Shown here: positions 14,176 through 22,807 of the stretch, piece after piece | Layout of the letters: every line of letters begins with the position of its first letter | Position numbering within the stretch: position 1 is the first letter of the stretch | Source: a virus | DNA: 44,178 nucleotides | Reading direction: 5' to 3' (one strand) | IMG/VR virus record: IMGVR_UViG_3300030522_000008 | Span: 1 to 44,178 of that record | Notes under the pieces: model-generated | The model's database searches: none | Seen by the model: only the letters and a program-made list of their open reading frames with translations | Told to the model about the DNA's origin: nothing | Position numbers and translations under genes: made by a program

Positions 14176-16168
14176 CGAGAAACGCCAGTTGGTCCTAGAT
14201 CTCCTCGCCCGCAACAAGATGGGGCCAGGGACCGAAGGTGCTGGACGCGACCTGGACAAGCTCGGCAAGCAGACCGACAAGCTCGGCAAGCAGACCGAAG
14301 AGCTCGGCGGGGTCACGGTCGTCGCCGGCAGGGAAACTGAGAAGCTTGGACACTCCGCGGCCGACACCAAACGCCGAATCAGCGACCTGGATCAGGAGAT
14401 TCGCAAGAGCACGCGAGAGCTGGGCCTGTTGGCGGTGGCCTTCCACGAGGCCGGTAGTCAGGCCGAGAAGCTGGACGTCTCCAAGGCGATGCGCAAGGTG
14501 GAGAACGACATCCGGCGCACCACCAAGAGCAAGGGCATCCTGGCCGGAATGCTGCCCGATGCTGGAGAGATCTCTAGCAGTGGTAACGCGCTCGGCAAAG
14601 GCCTGGCCCAGAGCATCCGGGACGGAATCACCCTGAGCAAGGGTTACGTGATCGGAGCCGTTGCCGTGCTCGCGGCAGCGATCGCGCCCCAGTTGGGCGC
14701 GGCCGTCGGCGGAGCCATCGTGGGCGGGATCGGCCTGGGCGGGATCATCGGCGGGGTGGCCCTGGCCGCGTCCTCGGACGAGAAGATCAAGAGCTGGGGA
14801 TCACGGATCGGCAAGACGTTCCTGGCCGGTATCCAGGCCTCGGCCAGGGATGCGTTCAGCGGTCCGATCATGAAGGATCTCGGCAAGGTGGAGGCCCTGG
14901 CAACCAGGGCCAGCGCCGCGCTGGGGAAGATCTTCAAGAACGTCGCGCCGTACCTGGATCCGTTCGTGGACAACCTCGTGCGCGCCAGCGATGTACTGCT
15001 GGGCTCGTTCGTCAAGGCAAGCGGGGCTGCCGGCCCGCCGCTGAAGAGCCTCGGCAACATGGTGGAGAACGTATCCATCCATCTCGGCCACCTGATCGAC
15101 GTGGCAAGCAACAACAGTAAGGCTGGAGCGGATGGCCTGGACTTCTTGACCAGTGCGATGACCTCCATGATCGACGTGGTGACCTTCCTGGTCGGATCAC
15201 TGTCCACGTTGAAGGGGGCGCTGGATCAGTCCCTCATCCCGGCCAAGCTGTTCAGGGACTCGCTGGAGGACAGCGTCAGTTGGCTGGACCTGACCGCCGA
15301 CGGCTACAAGAAGGGGTCGGAAGCGGCCAAGCTGTACCGCGAGGGCCTGATCGGTGCCAACGGTTCGGCAACCGATTACAACCACTATCTTGCCGCCGCG
15401 GTGGATAGCACCAACAAACTGAGCACGGCTCAGTCCAACGAGATGAAGGCTTCGCGCGGACAGCGAGACGCTCTGAAGGCCGTCAGTGATGAACTACGCA
15501 AGCAGACTGATCCGGCGTTCGCACTACTGTCCGCCCAGGACAATTTGAAGACCAAGCAGGAAGCGTTAACCGAGGCCGTCAAGAAGTATGGCGGTAAGAG
15601 CAAGGAGGCGGGCGCCGCCTCGCGCGACCTCGCTACCGCTGCCATCGACCTTCAGGGGGCGGCCGGTTCGTTGTCCGGCTCATTCAGCGGCCAACTGACC
15701 CCCGCCATGGAGGCCACCCTCGGTGCGGCCGGACTGACCGCGAGCCAGATTGCCGCGGTCAGACGGCAGTTTCAGCTGGCCAAGGGTGCCGGAGATGCGT
15801 ACGCCAAGACCTACCGTGCAACCGTCATCACGAACTACATCAACCGAATCAGCAACCAGACCACCAACACGATCATGGACTCTTACAATAAAGAGAAGAA
15901 GAGTCTCAAGAAGCGTGCGGCCGGCGGACCGGTGTGGCGAGGTGAGGCATTCCTGGTAGGCGAGCACGGTCCCGAGATTGCCACCTTCCCGGCGGCCGGC
16001 CGGATAACCTCGGCTGCCGCCAGCCGGGGGGCCATGCGTGTAGCTGCGGGGGGCCAGTCGCGAGGCCCACAGAAGCTACAGCTTGAAGTGGTCGGTCAAT
16101 CGGAGGTTGTAGCCTTCGTGCGCAAGCTGATCCGGTCCGCGAACCTGCTCCAGGCGGAGCCGGTATGA
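14168..16168 (+). CDS. Tape measure protein
   Basis: The 666-aa protein sets tail length, roughly 100 nm by the usual scaling. Residues 1-120 are coiled-coil-like with a tandem DKLGKQT repeat. A long Gly/Ala/Ile/Val-rich hydrophobic stretch (about 160-203) could enter the host membrane. The C-terminus carries VWRGEAFLVGEHGPEIATFP, a signature of tape measures. The ATG at 14168 is preferred; an in-frame GTG at 14159 is an alternative. The stop overlaps the tail-tip gene by 4 bp. Confidence 0.93.
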   Translation: MADEKRQLVLDLLARNKMGPGTEGAGRDLDKLGKQTDKLGKQTEELGGVTVVAGRETEKLGHSAADTKRRISDLDQEIRKSTRELGLLAVAFHEAGSQAEKLDVSKAMRKVENDIRRTTKSKGILAGMLPDAGEISSSGNALGKGLAQSIRDGITLSKGYVIGAVAVLAAAIAPQLGAAVGGAIVGGIGLGGIIGGVALAASSDEKIKSWGSRIGKTFLAGIQASARDAFSGPIMKDLGKVEALATRASAALGKIFKNVAPYLDPFVDNLVRASDVLLGSFVKASGAAGPPLKSLGNMVENVSIHLGHLIDVASNNSKAGADGLDFLTSAMTSMIDVVTFLVGSLSTLKGALDQSLIPAKLFRDSLEDSVSWLDLTADGYKKGSEAAKLYREGLIGANGSATDYNHYLAAAVDSTNKLSTAQSNEMKASRGQRDALKAVSDELRKQTDPAFALLSAQDNLKTKQEALTEAVKKYGGKSKEAGAASRDLATAAIDLQGAAGSLSGSFSGQLTPAMEATLGAAGLTASQIAAVRRQFQLAKGAGDAYAKTYRATVITNYINRISNQTTNTIMDSYNKEKKSLKKRAAGGPVWRGEAFLVGEHGPEIATFPAAGRITSAAASRGAMRVAAGGQSRGPQKLQLEVVGQSEVVAFVRKLIRSANLLQAEPV

Positions 16169-18906
16169 CCAACCTCTTCGATGTCCGCCTTTGGCTGTAT
16201 CCCGGGGCAAACTCTCAACTGGACCCGGCCACTTGGGAACCGTACTATGTGGACATCTCCAGCTACCTGCGCCATCCCGGCGACGACGGGGGCCAGGCGA
16301 TCACCTATTCGGGTGGGGCCCAGGACGAGGCCAAGGACCCGGACGCCGGTCAGATGAACCTGACTCTCGATAATCGAGATGGTCGATTCTCCACGGATAA
16401 TCTCGCTGGCCCCTATTACGGTCTGATCGATTTGAACACGCCGATCCGGATGGGAGTCCGGAGCTGGGTGGACACCTTCACCCGATCAGTCAGCAACGAC
16501 TGGGGTACGGTAGACGCCACTCAGGCATTCTCGTGGTCCGTATCGCTGGGCACCAATTTCCAGGTGGACGGATCCAAGGGGACCGTCCTGTTGGCCGCTG
16601 CCAATACCGCCACCGTTGCCACGGCCAACAACGCCACCGCGCGGGACGCTGACATCATCTCCACCATCACCCCCCTAGCCACCGCAACCGGTGCCAGCTA
16701 CGGGCTGGGTCATCGCGTGCGGCACTCGGACGCCAACAACTACGCATACTCCACATTGGAATTTGATACGGCCGGTACCTGCACGGTGAAAATCCGTCAA
16801 TTCGTCGCGGGTTCGGGATCGAACCTTGTTGGACTCAATCCGATCCCGGCCAGTACGTACACAGCCAATGTGCCATGGAAGTTGCGCACCCAGATCGACG
16901 GCAGTCAGATGAGAGTGAAGGCCTGGCCATCGGCCGGAGCAGAACCCACCTCCTGGCAGATCACCACAACCGTTTCCAGTGCACTGACCGGCAGTCAGAT
17001 CGGTATCTACGCCGTGCGGTTCAGCGGTAACACGAACTCCGGCGCCTCACCGTTCATTGCGATGGACGATTTCCAGGTCACGGCGTTCGAGTTCTCCGGC
17101 GCCGTGGTGTCCTGGCCGCTGGACTGGGACATCACCGGAAACAACTCGTGGGCTGCCATCACGGCGTCCGGGATCCTGCGCCAGCTACGGCAGGGCACCA
17201 ACCCCGTTCAGAGTCCACTTCGGCGGCAGCTGGCAGGCACGGCCGGACTGAGGGGCTACTGGCCACTGGAGGACGGGGAGGCCTCCAAGTCGTTCAGCTC
17301 AGTGACTCCGGCCAATACCCCGGCCACCTTCGTCGGGACTGCTCCAGCTCAAGAGAACACGCTTGCCGGTGGCGGACCCGCCCCTACAGTGACCGACGCG
17401 GCCGGCGGTTCGATCACGGCTGTAGTGCACACCACTCCTGGCATCAGCACCGGCGTGGCAACCATGTTCCTGGCCAAGCTGCCCGTGCTGCCGGCTACCA
17501 AGACCCGGATCGCCCGATTCCGTGCATCGCGCGGCCCCGTACCGATCTGGGATCTGTCCATCGACGTGACCGGTATCTACGTTGAGGGGATCGCCGCGGA
17601 CGGTTCGGTGGCCACCTCAGCCATCAACGCGTTGCCACCGATCGACTTCACCGAATGGTTCGCGTGGCAGCTGGAGACGGACAACAGCAGCACACCCGGT
17701 AGCACGGACTGGGCAGCCATCACTCACCAGGTGGGCCTACCGACCTACTGGGCGCAGACCGGCACGGTGACCGGGGCTACCGTCACCGATTTCAACTGGA
17801 TCCAGCTCACCGGCGCGCAGGGCACATCGTTCGCTCATCTCTGGAGCGGTTCCAACACTCTGCCGTTCGTCACCGACTCGTTCAGCTTGGTTTCCGCAGG
17901 GTACGAGGGGGAGCTTGCCGCGGACCGGTTCGCGCGCGTGTGCGGTGAGGCAGGCATTCCGTATATCGTCCAGCCCGGCACGAGCGAGAAGATGGGACCA
18001 CAGCCCCGCGGGGGGACGCTGGCCATCCTGAACGCGTGCGGTAAAGCTGACTATGCAGTGATCGCTGAGCGTGGATCCGGACTGGAGTTCATCCCCCGTT
18101 CGGCACGGTGGAACCTGGCAGCCCGGATGACCCTGAGCAAGGCGGCCGGCGAGATCGACGGGGTGCCCAAGCCGGTTCGCGATGACCAGAAATTGGTTAA
18201 CAAGTTCACCATGTCCCGCACCGACGGTGGCTCCACCACTTACCAGAACGATGCTTCGGTGGCCAGGGTCGGCACGTGGGAGGACTCGGACACCATCAAC
18301 GTCTTCGACGATTCGGTGCTGCCGAATCAGGCCGCATGGCGGGTCAACGTCGGGACGGTCAAGGCGATGAGATGGCCGAGCCTGTCCGTCAACTACGCCC
18401 GCAACCGGTTGCTCATCCCGTCCTGGCGGACTCGTAGCTACGGGTTCCGGCTGACCGCTACTACCGGCCTGGCCCAGTTGACCGGCAATGAGGCGGACGT
18501 AGTGGTGGAGGGCTTCAGCGCCACCCTCTGGCCGAACGGCTGGACAGTGGAAATGAATGCCGCCTCGGCCAGGGTGTGGCGGACCGCGGTGGCGGACGAC
18601 ACCGGCATCTATGGCCGGGTGGACTCGGACGCCTGCACCACTACCGCACTTATCAGCTCCACCGCGCTGTCCATCCCGATCACCACTACCAGCGGCCAGT
18701 TGAAGTGGGACAACACGGCCGGACTGTGGACCGGTGGGGTGGACTTCAACATCGGCGGTGAGCGGGTCACGGTCACCTCGATCAGCAACGGGGCCGGCCA
18801 GGCGCAGACCCTGAACGCCACCGTCCGAGGCGTGGCAGGCTACTCGGCAACGCACGCCTCCGGAACGGCGGTATCCCTCTGGGATCCGGCCGTGGTCGGG
18901 TTCTAG
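16165..18906 (+). CDS. Large tail-tip protein with inserted lectin-like domain
   Basis: The 913-aa protein follows the tape measure, the place of distal-tail/hub proteins. The N-terminus (LFDVRLWLYPG, DEAKDPDAGQMNLTLDNRDGRF) resembles distal tail proteins. Residues about 105-310 look like a concanavalin A/LamG-type jelly roll (DWGTVDATQAFSWSV, YGLGHRVRHSDANNYAYS, IAMDDFQVTAFE). A second such stretch is possible around 360-560. The C-terminal third has ARNRLLIPSWR and a beta domain. As almost the only tail-tip gene, it probably combines baseplate hub and receptor binding. Confidence 0.82.
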   Translation: MTNLFDVRLWLYPGANSQLDPATWEPYYVDISSYLRHPGDDGGQAITYSGGAQDEAKDPDAGQMNLTLDNRDGRFSTDNLAGPYYGLIDLNTPIRMGVRSWVDTFTRSVSNDWGTVDATQAFSWSVSLGTNFQVDGSKGTVLLAAANTATVATANNATARDADIISTITPLATATGASYGLGHRVRHSDANNYAYSTLEFDTAGTCTVKIRQFVAGSGSNLVGLNPIPASTYTANVPWKLRTQIDGSQMRVKAWPSAGAEPTSWQITTTVSSALTGSQIGIYAVRFSGNTNSGASPFIAMDDFQVTAFEFSGAVVSWPLDWDITGNNSWAAITASGILRQLRQGTNPVQSPLRRQLAGTAGLRGYWPLEDGEASKSFSSVTPANTPATFVGTAPAQENTLAGGGPAPTVTDAAGGSITAVVHTTPGISTGVATMFLAKLPVLPATKTRIARFRASRGPVPIWDLSIDVTGIYVEGIAADGSVATSAINALPPIDFTEWFAWQLETDNSSTPGSTDWAAITHQVGLPTYWAQTGTVTGATVTDFNWIQLTGAQGTSFAHLWSGSNTLPFVTDSFSLVSAGYEGELAADRFARVCGEAGIPYIVQPGTSEKMGPQPRGGTLAILNACGKADYAVIAERGSGLEFIPRSARWNLAARMTLSKAAGEIDGVPKPVRDDQKLVNKFTMSRTDGGSTTYQNDASVARVGTWEDSDTINVFDDSVLPNQAAWRVNVGTVKAMRWPSLSVNYARNRLLIPSWRTRSYGFRLTATTGLAQLTGNEADVVVEGFSATLWPNGWTVEMNAASARVWRTAVADDTGIYGRVDSDACTTTALISSTALSIPITTTSGQLKWDNTAGLWTGGVDFNIGGERVTVTSISNGAGQAQTLNATVRGVAGYSATHASGTAVSLWDPAVVGF

Positions 18907-18915
18907 GGAGAGACC

Positions 18916-19347
18916 ATGTCCTTCAGTCCTGGCCAGTTCATCACTGCGCAGCGGCTTAACCGGCTTCAGCGCAAGAGTTACTGGGTCGTCTCGTCCGGCT
19001 CATTCACGTCGACCACTCTGGCGGACATTCCCGGTGCGTCGACGTCGATTGTGGTGGAGACCGACGGCGCCACGGCGGACTTCTGGTGGACGTTCGACGG
19101 CAGGGCCGGCGGTGTGGCCCCCGCGGCCGTGGCCACCGTGCAGGCCGTCTGGGACGTCAACGGCAGCCCGGTATTCAACATCTGGTCCGTCCGAACGGCC
19201 TCCAGTCAGGCCAGCACCGCCAGCAACTGGTCCACCACGATCACCACGGCGGGGACGTACACGTTCAAATTGCGGGGCACGATGGTGTCCAACGTCAGCC
19301 TGAACATCTACACGAGCCTGCTCGTGCACATCTCCGAGGTGGCCTAG
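18916..19347 (+). CDS. Small beta-rich minor tail protein
   Basis: The 143-aa protein has GGGAGAG before its ATG. It opens SFSPGQFITAQRLNRLQRKSYW, a start shared with actinophage minor tail proteins, followed by an all-beta Thr/Ser-rich region. As the last virion gene before lysis it may be a tip appendage or chaperone-like spike. No catalytic motif is seen. Confidence 0.7.
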   Translation: MSFSPGQFITAQRLNRLQRKSYWVVSSGSFTSTTLADIPGASTSIVVETDGATADFWWTFDGRAGGVAPAAVATVQAVWDVNGSPVFNIWSVRTASSQASTASNWSTTITTAGTYTFKLRGTMVSNVSLNIYTSLLVHISEVA

Positions 19348-19380
19348 TGGGTACGATGACCCGGAGCGAGGGGGGACAGC

Positions 19381-20235
19381 ATGGCGAGTGAGTCAGGTCT
19401 CGGTTACACGCTGAGGCCACCGAACAGCTTCACGCCGGGCCGCAAGGCCGGTCAACCGACTGTGATCTTCATTCACACGACCGAGGGCAGCGAGGGGCCG
19501 TCCTCCGCGGAGGACGGCGCCGCGTACGACGCTCGGCGTACCGATGGCACGAGCACCCATTTTTTCGTGGACAGTAACAGCGTCGTTCAGTGCGTACGGA
19601 CCACTGATGAGGCGCACGCGGCCAGAACGCACGGCAACGACGTCGGCATCCAGATCGAGATCTGCGGGCGTACTGGGCAGACGCCTGGCGAGTGGGCCGA
19701 CCTGATCAGCATGGCGACCGTTGAACAGGCTGCACATCTGTGTGTCAAGCTGCGCGCTAAGTACTTCGGCCGGTTTCCCTTGGTCAACCTCACGCCGGCC
19801 CAACTTCGCGCGGGCCGTAACGGCTTCGCCGAGCATCTTGACGCCACACTCGCATGGCCAGAGGACGGTGGGACACACACCGATCCCGGACCCAACTTCC
19901 CGTGGTCCAGGCTCTTCGCCCGGATTTCCCAGCTCGAATCAGGAGACGACATGGCCGCAGTAGACCTCACCACCGATTCCGTCAACGCCGTGGCAACGGC
20001 CGTGGTCAGCAAGGTGCTCGGAGCGTCCGGCCCGAACCTCGGCCAGGACATCGAGACCCTGGAGACCTTCCCGGCGAAGTTCGCCGAGATCCTCGCAGCG
20101 GTCCAGGCGGTCAGCGCCCCCGTGATCGACGTTCCCGCCCTGGCCGCTGCGATCGCGGCTGAACTGCCGGACACTGCGGGCGTGACAGAGGCGCGCCTGG
20201 TGCAGATTTTGAACACGGCCACCTTTAGCGCCTGA
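19381..20235 (+). CDS. Endolysin, N-acetylmuramoyl-L-alanine amidase
   Basis: The 284-aa protein carries an Amidase_2-type domain (about 8-180) that cuts the amide bond between muramic acid and L-Ala. Likely zinc ligands are His32 (IFIHTTEG), His152 (FAEHLDAT) and Asp168 (THTDPGPNFPW). The C-terminal 100 residues are Ala/Val/Leu-rich and helical, with no known wall-binding repeat. A GAGGGGGGAC Shine-Dalgarno precedes the ATG. There is no signal peptide, so release would need the holin encoded just downstream. Confidence 0.92.
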   Translation: MASESGLGYTLRPPNSFTPGRKAGQPTVIFIHTTEGSEGPSSAEDGAAYDARRTDGTSTHFFVDSNSVVQCVRTTDEAHAARTHGNDVGIQIEICGRTGQTPGEWADLISMATVEQAAHLCVKLRAKYFGRFPLVNLTPAQLRAGRNGFAEHLDATLAWPEDGGTHTDPGPNFPWSRLFARISQLESGDDMAAVDLTTDSVNAVATAVVSKVLGASGPNLGQDIETLETFPAKFAEILAAVQAVSAPVIDVPALAAAIAAELPDTAGVTEARLVQILNTATFSA

Positions 20236-20281
20236 CCCATCTCAATCGTCCCGAGTCCCCGGACAGATCGGCGGATCATGA

Positions 20282-20542
20282 GTGAGCACGCGTGGACGTC
20301 AACGACCAGGCCGGCTGGGTCTCAGTCGGGACGGAGTATCGTTCGCCCTCGGTTGGGGCCTGATGATCTACGAAACTCTTCGGCCGCTGGATCAGTTCAA
20401 TCTGAGCGTGTTTCTTGGCGGGATGGTAATAGCGGGGATACCGGGAGCAGTGCAGGCATTCGCGCTCTGGCTCGGATCTCGTACGGTCTCGCTGTCTCCA
20501 TCATCTCCGGAGTCAGCATCATCCTCGGATTCCTCTATGTAG
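20282..20542 (+). CDS. Small membrane protein of the lysis cassette
   Basis: The 86-aa GTG-started ORF has two hydrophobic segments (VSFALGWGLMIYETL and FLGGMVIAGIPGAVQAFALWL), a pattern I associate with actinophage genes beside the endolysin. Its last about 20 codons turn Ser-rich with poor third-position GC. Over the same bases the frame at 20278-20565 encodes a good third membrane segment (YGLAVSIISGVSIILGFLYV) with high GC3 and ends in GTGA overlap with the next gene. The real product may therefore switch frame near 20470-20490. Confidence 0.6.
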   Translation: MSTRGRQRPGRLGLSRDGVSFALGWGLMIYETLRPLDQFNLSVFLGGMVIAGIPGAVQAFALWLGSRTVSLSPSSPESASSSDSSM

Positions 20543-20561
20543 TCCTTCTCGCTCCGATCCG

Positions 20562-20882
20562 GTGACCCGCATGGACGAGGCGACCACCACCGAGATTGAG
20601 AAGGTTCGAGAAGAGGCCCGGACTAGGATCAAGCGGGGCGCGTACGTCTACCTGATCATGATCGCTACTGTGATGTTGGCTGCCGGCGCCACGCTGATCA
20701 CCATGCGGATCCTGACCGAGAGGGCCATTCGCGATTCGGAGCGGAAACTGTGCGCGATCGTCATACTGTCCGATGACGCCTATCGCCAGAATCCTCCGAC
20801 ATCGGAGACAGGAAAGGCACTGGCAAAGAACTTCAGCGTCCTGAGGAAAGACCTCGGATGCAAGCCCTACGAGGGAGCATGA
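20562..20882 (+). CDS. Single-span membrane protein, possible lysis accessory
   Basis: The 106-aa protein (or 103 aa from the ATG at 20571) has a charged N-terminal helix, one membrane span at about residues 26-48 (AYVYLIMIATVMLAAGATLI) and an outward C-terminal domain with two Cys. The shape resembles spanin-like or accessory lysis proteins found after actinophage endolysins. It overlaps the holin start by ATGA. Confidence 0.7.
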   Translation: MTRMDEATTTEIEKVREEARTRIKRGAYVYLIMIATVMLAAGATLITMRILTERAIRDSERKLCAIVILSDDAYRQNPPTSETGKALAKNFSVLRKDLGCKPYEGA

Positions 20883-21121
20883 CCATGACGAACCCAGCCA
20901 CCACGGCGGGACCGAGTAACAACGGCAGCAAGAGCCTGGCCAAGGAGAGCAAGGTGGGTCTTGTGGTGGCCTTCCTGGTCACCACCCTGGCCACGGGCGC
21001 GCTCGGCTGGCTGGCCAACCTGGACACATCGCACTGGACCGGCTGGTGGTCCTTGGTGGCTGTGGCTGGCGTGGGTATGGTGACCGGCCTCATCTCGGCG
21101 TACCTGAAGCGCAATCGATGA
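20879..21121 (+). CDS. Holin-like protein
   Basis: The 80-aa protein has two membrane spans (GLVVAFLVTTLATGALGWL and WWSLVAVAGVGMVTGLISAYL) and a basic tail KRNR, as in class II holins. It sits in the lysis cassette behind GAGGGAGC. Holins pierce the membrane at a set time to free the endolysin. It is coupled on both sides by ATGA overlaps. Confidence 0.8.
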   Translation: MTMTNPATTAGPSNNGSKSLAKESKVGLVVAFLVTTLATGALGWLANLDTSHWTGWWSLVAVAGVGMVTGLISAYLKRNR

Positions 21122-21318
21122 CCATGCCGAGCGTGGGCCGCGTGGTTCATTACGCTGCACCCGATGGGGAATGCGTAGCGGCCATCGTCAGCAGGATCCA
21201 GGACGAAACCCTGATCACGCTGACTACCTTCCCGGTCACTGGACCGAACGTGGTTGCATCGGTGCCCGAGGACGGCATGAACTCGTCGGATACCTGGCAC
21301 TGGCCGGAGCGCGTCTAA
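21118..21318 (+). CDS. Conserved small actinophage protein
   Basis: The 66-aa protein has the pattern VVHYAAPDGECVAAIVSRI ... TLTTFPVTGPNVVASVP ... TWHWPE. I recall this in many actinophages near the lysis or tail genes. No function is known. Overlaps (ATGA before, TAATG after) place it in the same transcript. Confidence 0.7.
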   Translation: MTMPSVGRVVHYAAPDGECVAAIVSRIQDETLITLTTFPVTGPNVVASVPEDGMNSSDTWHWPERV

Positions 21319-21500
21319 TGCTGACCCAGCGATTGATCGCGGATCAGAACACGATGGACGGCACCCTGACGATCACGTGCGACCCCGGCAACCTGGCTCA
21401 ACTCATGGACCTTCAGAAGGAGCTGGCGACGCGCGCAGAGGTCACGACCGAGGGATCGATCATCACTACCGTGGAAGTCCCGCCGGCCCCGCCGGACTGA
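21318..21500 (+). CDS. 60-aa hypothetical protein, last gene of the late operon
   Basis: The TAATG overlap sets the start. The sequence begins MLTQRLIADQNTMDGTLTIT and ends EVPPAPPD. No motif is recognised. It is followed directly by a two-way terminator. Confidence 0.6.
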   Translation: MLTQRLIADQNTMDGTLTITCDPGNLAQLMDLQKELATRAEVTTEGSIITTVEVPPAPPD

Positions 21501-21513
21501 CTCCATACAGACT

Positions 21514-21562
21514 GAGACCCCGGACGCCCACCTACCCTCGCTCGGGTGGTCGCCGGGGTCTC
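21514..21562. terminator. Two-way terminator between convergent operons
   Basis: A 10-bp stem GAGACCCCGG / CCGGGGTCTC with inner pairing CCACC / GGTGG lies between the rightward late operon (ends 21500) and the leftward genes (end 21570). The symmetric stem can end transcripts from both sides. Confidence 0.75.
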
Positions 21563-21569
21563 TCTGTGT

Positions 21570-21998
21570 CTACCTCCGGATGTCGACGCGCTGCACGACG
21601 CTGATCACCCGTGGGCCGGCAAGGACTGAGACCAGGCCCAGCAGTACAGCCCCGCCGATCAGGTAGGGCAACGCGCCAGCCAAGAGGACCAGCACGGCTC
21701 GAACAAGGATCACCAGCCCCGCAGTCGCGCCCAGGCCCACCACGGACCACACAGACGCCCTGAGGCCGTTTCGCGACCACCAGGAAGGTCGCTCCGCGAT
21801 CCGGATCACCTTCACGGCCCAGCCTGAGGCCGTGTGCCGCAAGTCGTAGGTGTGGCCGATCTCGCCACGGCGCGCCAAGGTGTGTATCTCTGCCAGCAGG
21901 GCAGCCTTCCCGTGCACCGTGGCCGTCATGATCTCGGCCCGCGGCAGAGAGGCGGCCGGCACGTTGGCCGGTCGCTTGCGTGCCAGTTCGCGGTTCAT
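21570..21998 (-). CDS. Two-span membrane protein, unknown function
   Basis: The 142-aa protein has a basic soluble N-terminal part (residues 1-78, including EIHTLARRGEIGHTYDLRHT) and two strong membrane spans at about 80-102 and 105-130. The ATG overlaps the upstream gene's stop (ATGA). Last gene of a leftward three-gene membrane cluster. No family is recognised. Confidence 0.65.
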   Translation of the reverse strand: MNRELARKRPANVPAASLPRAEIMTATVHGKAALLAEIHTLARRGEIGHTYDLRHTASGWAVKVIRIAERPSWWSRNGLRASVWSVVGLGATAGLVILVRAVLVLLAGALPYLIGGAVLLGLVSVLAGPRVISVVQRVDIRR

Positions 21999-22153
21999 CC
22001 CTGCTCACGCTCTCGTCTCTGCTTTTCGATGTCCGCGTAGATTTGAACGCATTCGTCAAAGCTGCGTTTCGTCCTCCGATGGTCTCGGTAGGTGATGACC
22101 ATGCTCGCCGCCGAAGCCGATATGGCGATCGCAGAGAAGACGTATGACAACAT
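21995..22153 (-). CDS. 52-aa single-span membrane protein
   Basis: MLSYVFSAIAISASAASMVI forms one membrane span followed by a charged cytoplasmic tail (YRDHRRTKRSFDE ... EKQRREREQG). The start overlaps the upstream stop as TGATG and the stop overlaps the next start. The shape matches another tiny protein at 28766-28921. Function unknown. Confidence 0.65.
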   Translation of the reverse strand: MLSYVFSAIAISASAASMVITYRDHRRTKRSFDECVQIYADIEKQRREREQG

Positions 22154-22743
22154 CACCGGGTCACCGCCCATCCGACGAGGCCGGTCAGGATGACGAGCAC
22201 GCCGGCGGCCCGGAACATCCAGCGCTTGCCGTGGGCCACCGCGGTCCGGAAGGCGTACGGCGCCCCGTAGCCGTCCCGGGTGGCGCGCTGCGCTTTGGCG
22301 ATGTCCTTGGGGATGCGTCGCGGGTTCCACCGGTTCTTGGCGTCGTTGTAGATCGGCCAGGTGCACAGGATGACCAGCGTCTCCAGCGGGCGCAGAACCC
22401 ATTTCCAGCAGAGCCACCACGGCAACTTGATCACCTTGTGGCAGACCGGGTTCAGGTCGGACCAGGCCTGGGCCGGCACCTTGACCGCGGTGGTCACGCG
22501 CTTGCCGCCGGCGAAGGCGTAGTTGCTGGTGCCCATGTGCTGCCTGGCCCGAAAGTAGAACGAGACCGTCTCGCCTACGTAGCCGTTGATCCGGCGCGAT
22601 CGGTTCAGGTGGTGGTCGACCCGCCAGAGGTAGACGCCGCCCCGGCGCCGCCGGCACTTGGCGACCCACCGCTTCAGCGGGACCCAGGCGATCACCAGGA
22701 CCAGCGCAGCCAAGCTGCCGAGTGCGATGTAGAGCATGCTCAT
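22153..22743 (-). CDS. GIY-YIG-like nuclease domain between membrane anchors
   Basis: The 196-aa protein has an N-terminal span (about 4-22), a GIY-YIG-like core with GGVYLWRV (35-42), NGYVGETVSFYFRARQH (53-69), a central Trp-rich segment WWLCWKWVLRPLETLVILC that may also touch the membrane, and a C-terminal span (about 178-194). GIY-YIG enzymes cut DNA with a Tyr/Arg/Glu site. Here Tyr38, Tyr55, Arg65/67 and His69 are in place, but the distal Glu is not obvious. Membrane tethering suggests action on DNA at entry, for example against superinfecting phage. GAGGGA supports the ATG. Confidence 0.6.
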   Translation of the reverse strand: MSMLYIALGSLAALVLVIAWVPLKRWVAKCRRRRGGVYLWRVDHHLNRSRRINGYVGETVSFYFRARQHMGTSNYAFAGGKRVTTAVKVPAQAWSDLNPVCHKVIKLPWWLCWKWVLRPLETLVILCTWPIYNDAKNRWNPRRIPKDIAKAQRATRDGYGAPYAFRTAVAHGKRWMFRAAGVLVILTGLVGWAVTR

Positions 22744-22770
22744 GGCTTTATTCCCTCGCTCAAAGGGTGG

Positions 22771-22794
22771 AGGGCCCGGTCAGAGCCGGGCCCT
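22771..22794 (-). terminator. Hairpin between leftward genes
   Basis: A perfect 9-bp stem AGGGCCCGG / CCGGGCCCT with a 6-nt loop sits between the gene at 22808 and the start at 22743. On the minus strand it is followed by a short CTTTG, so termination may be partial. Confidence 0.6.
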
Positions 22795-22807
22795 CGCGAT
22801 GGTCAGG

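Noticed and set aside
20278-20565. Full-length 95-aa ORF starting ATGAGTGAGC
   Set aside because: Its first two thirds lack membrane character and phage-like codon use. Only its end looks coding, so it is discussed as a frame problem of the gene at 20282, not as a separate gene.
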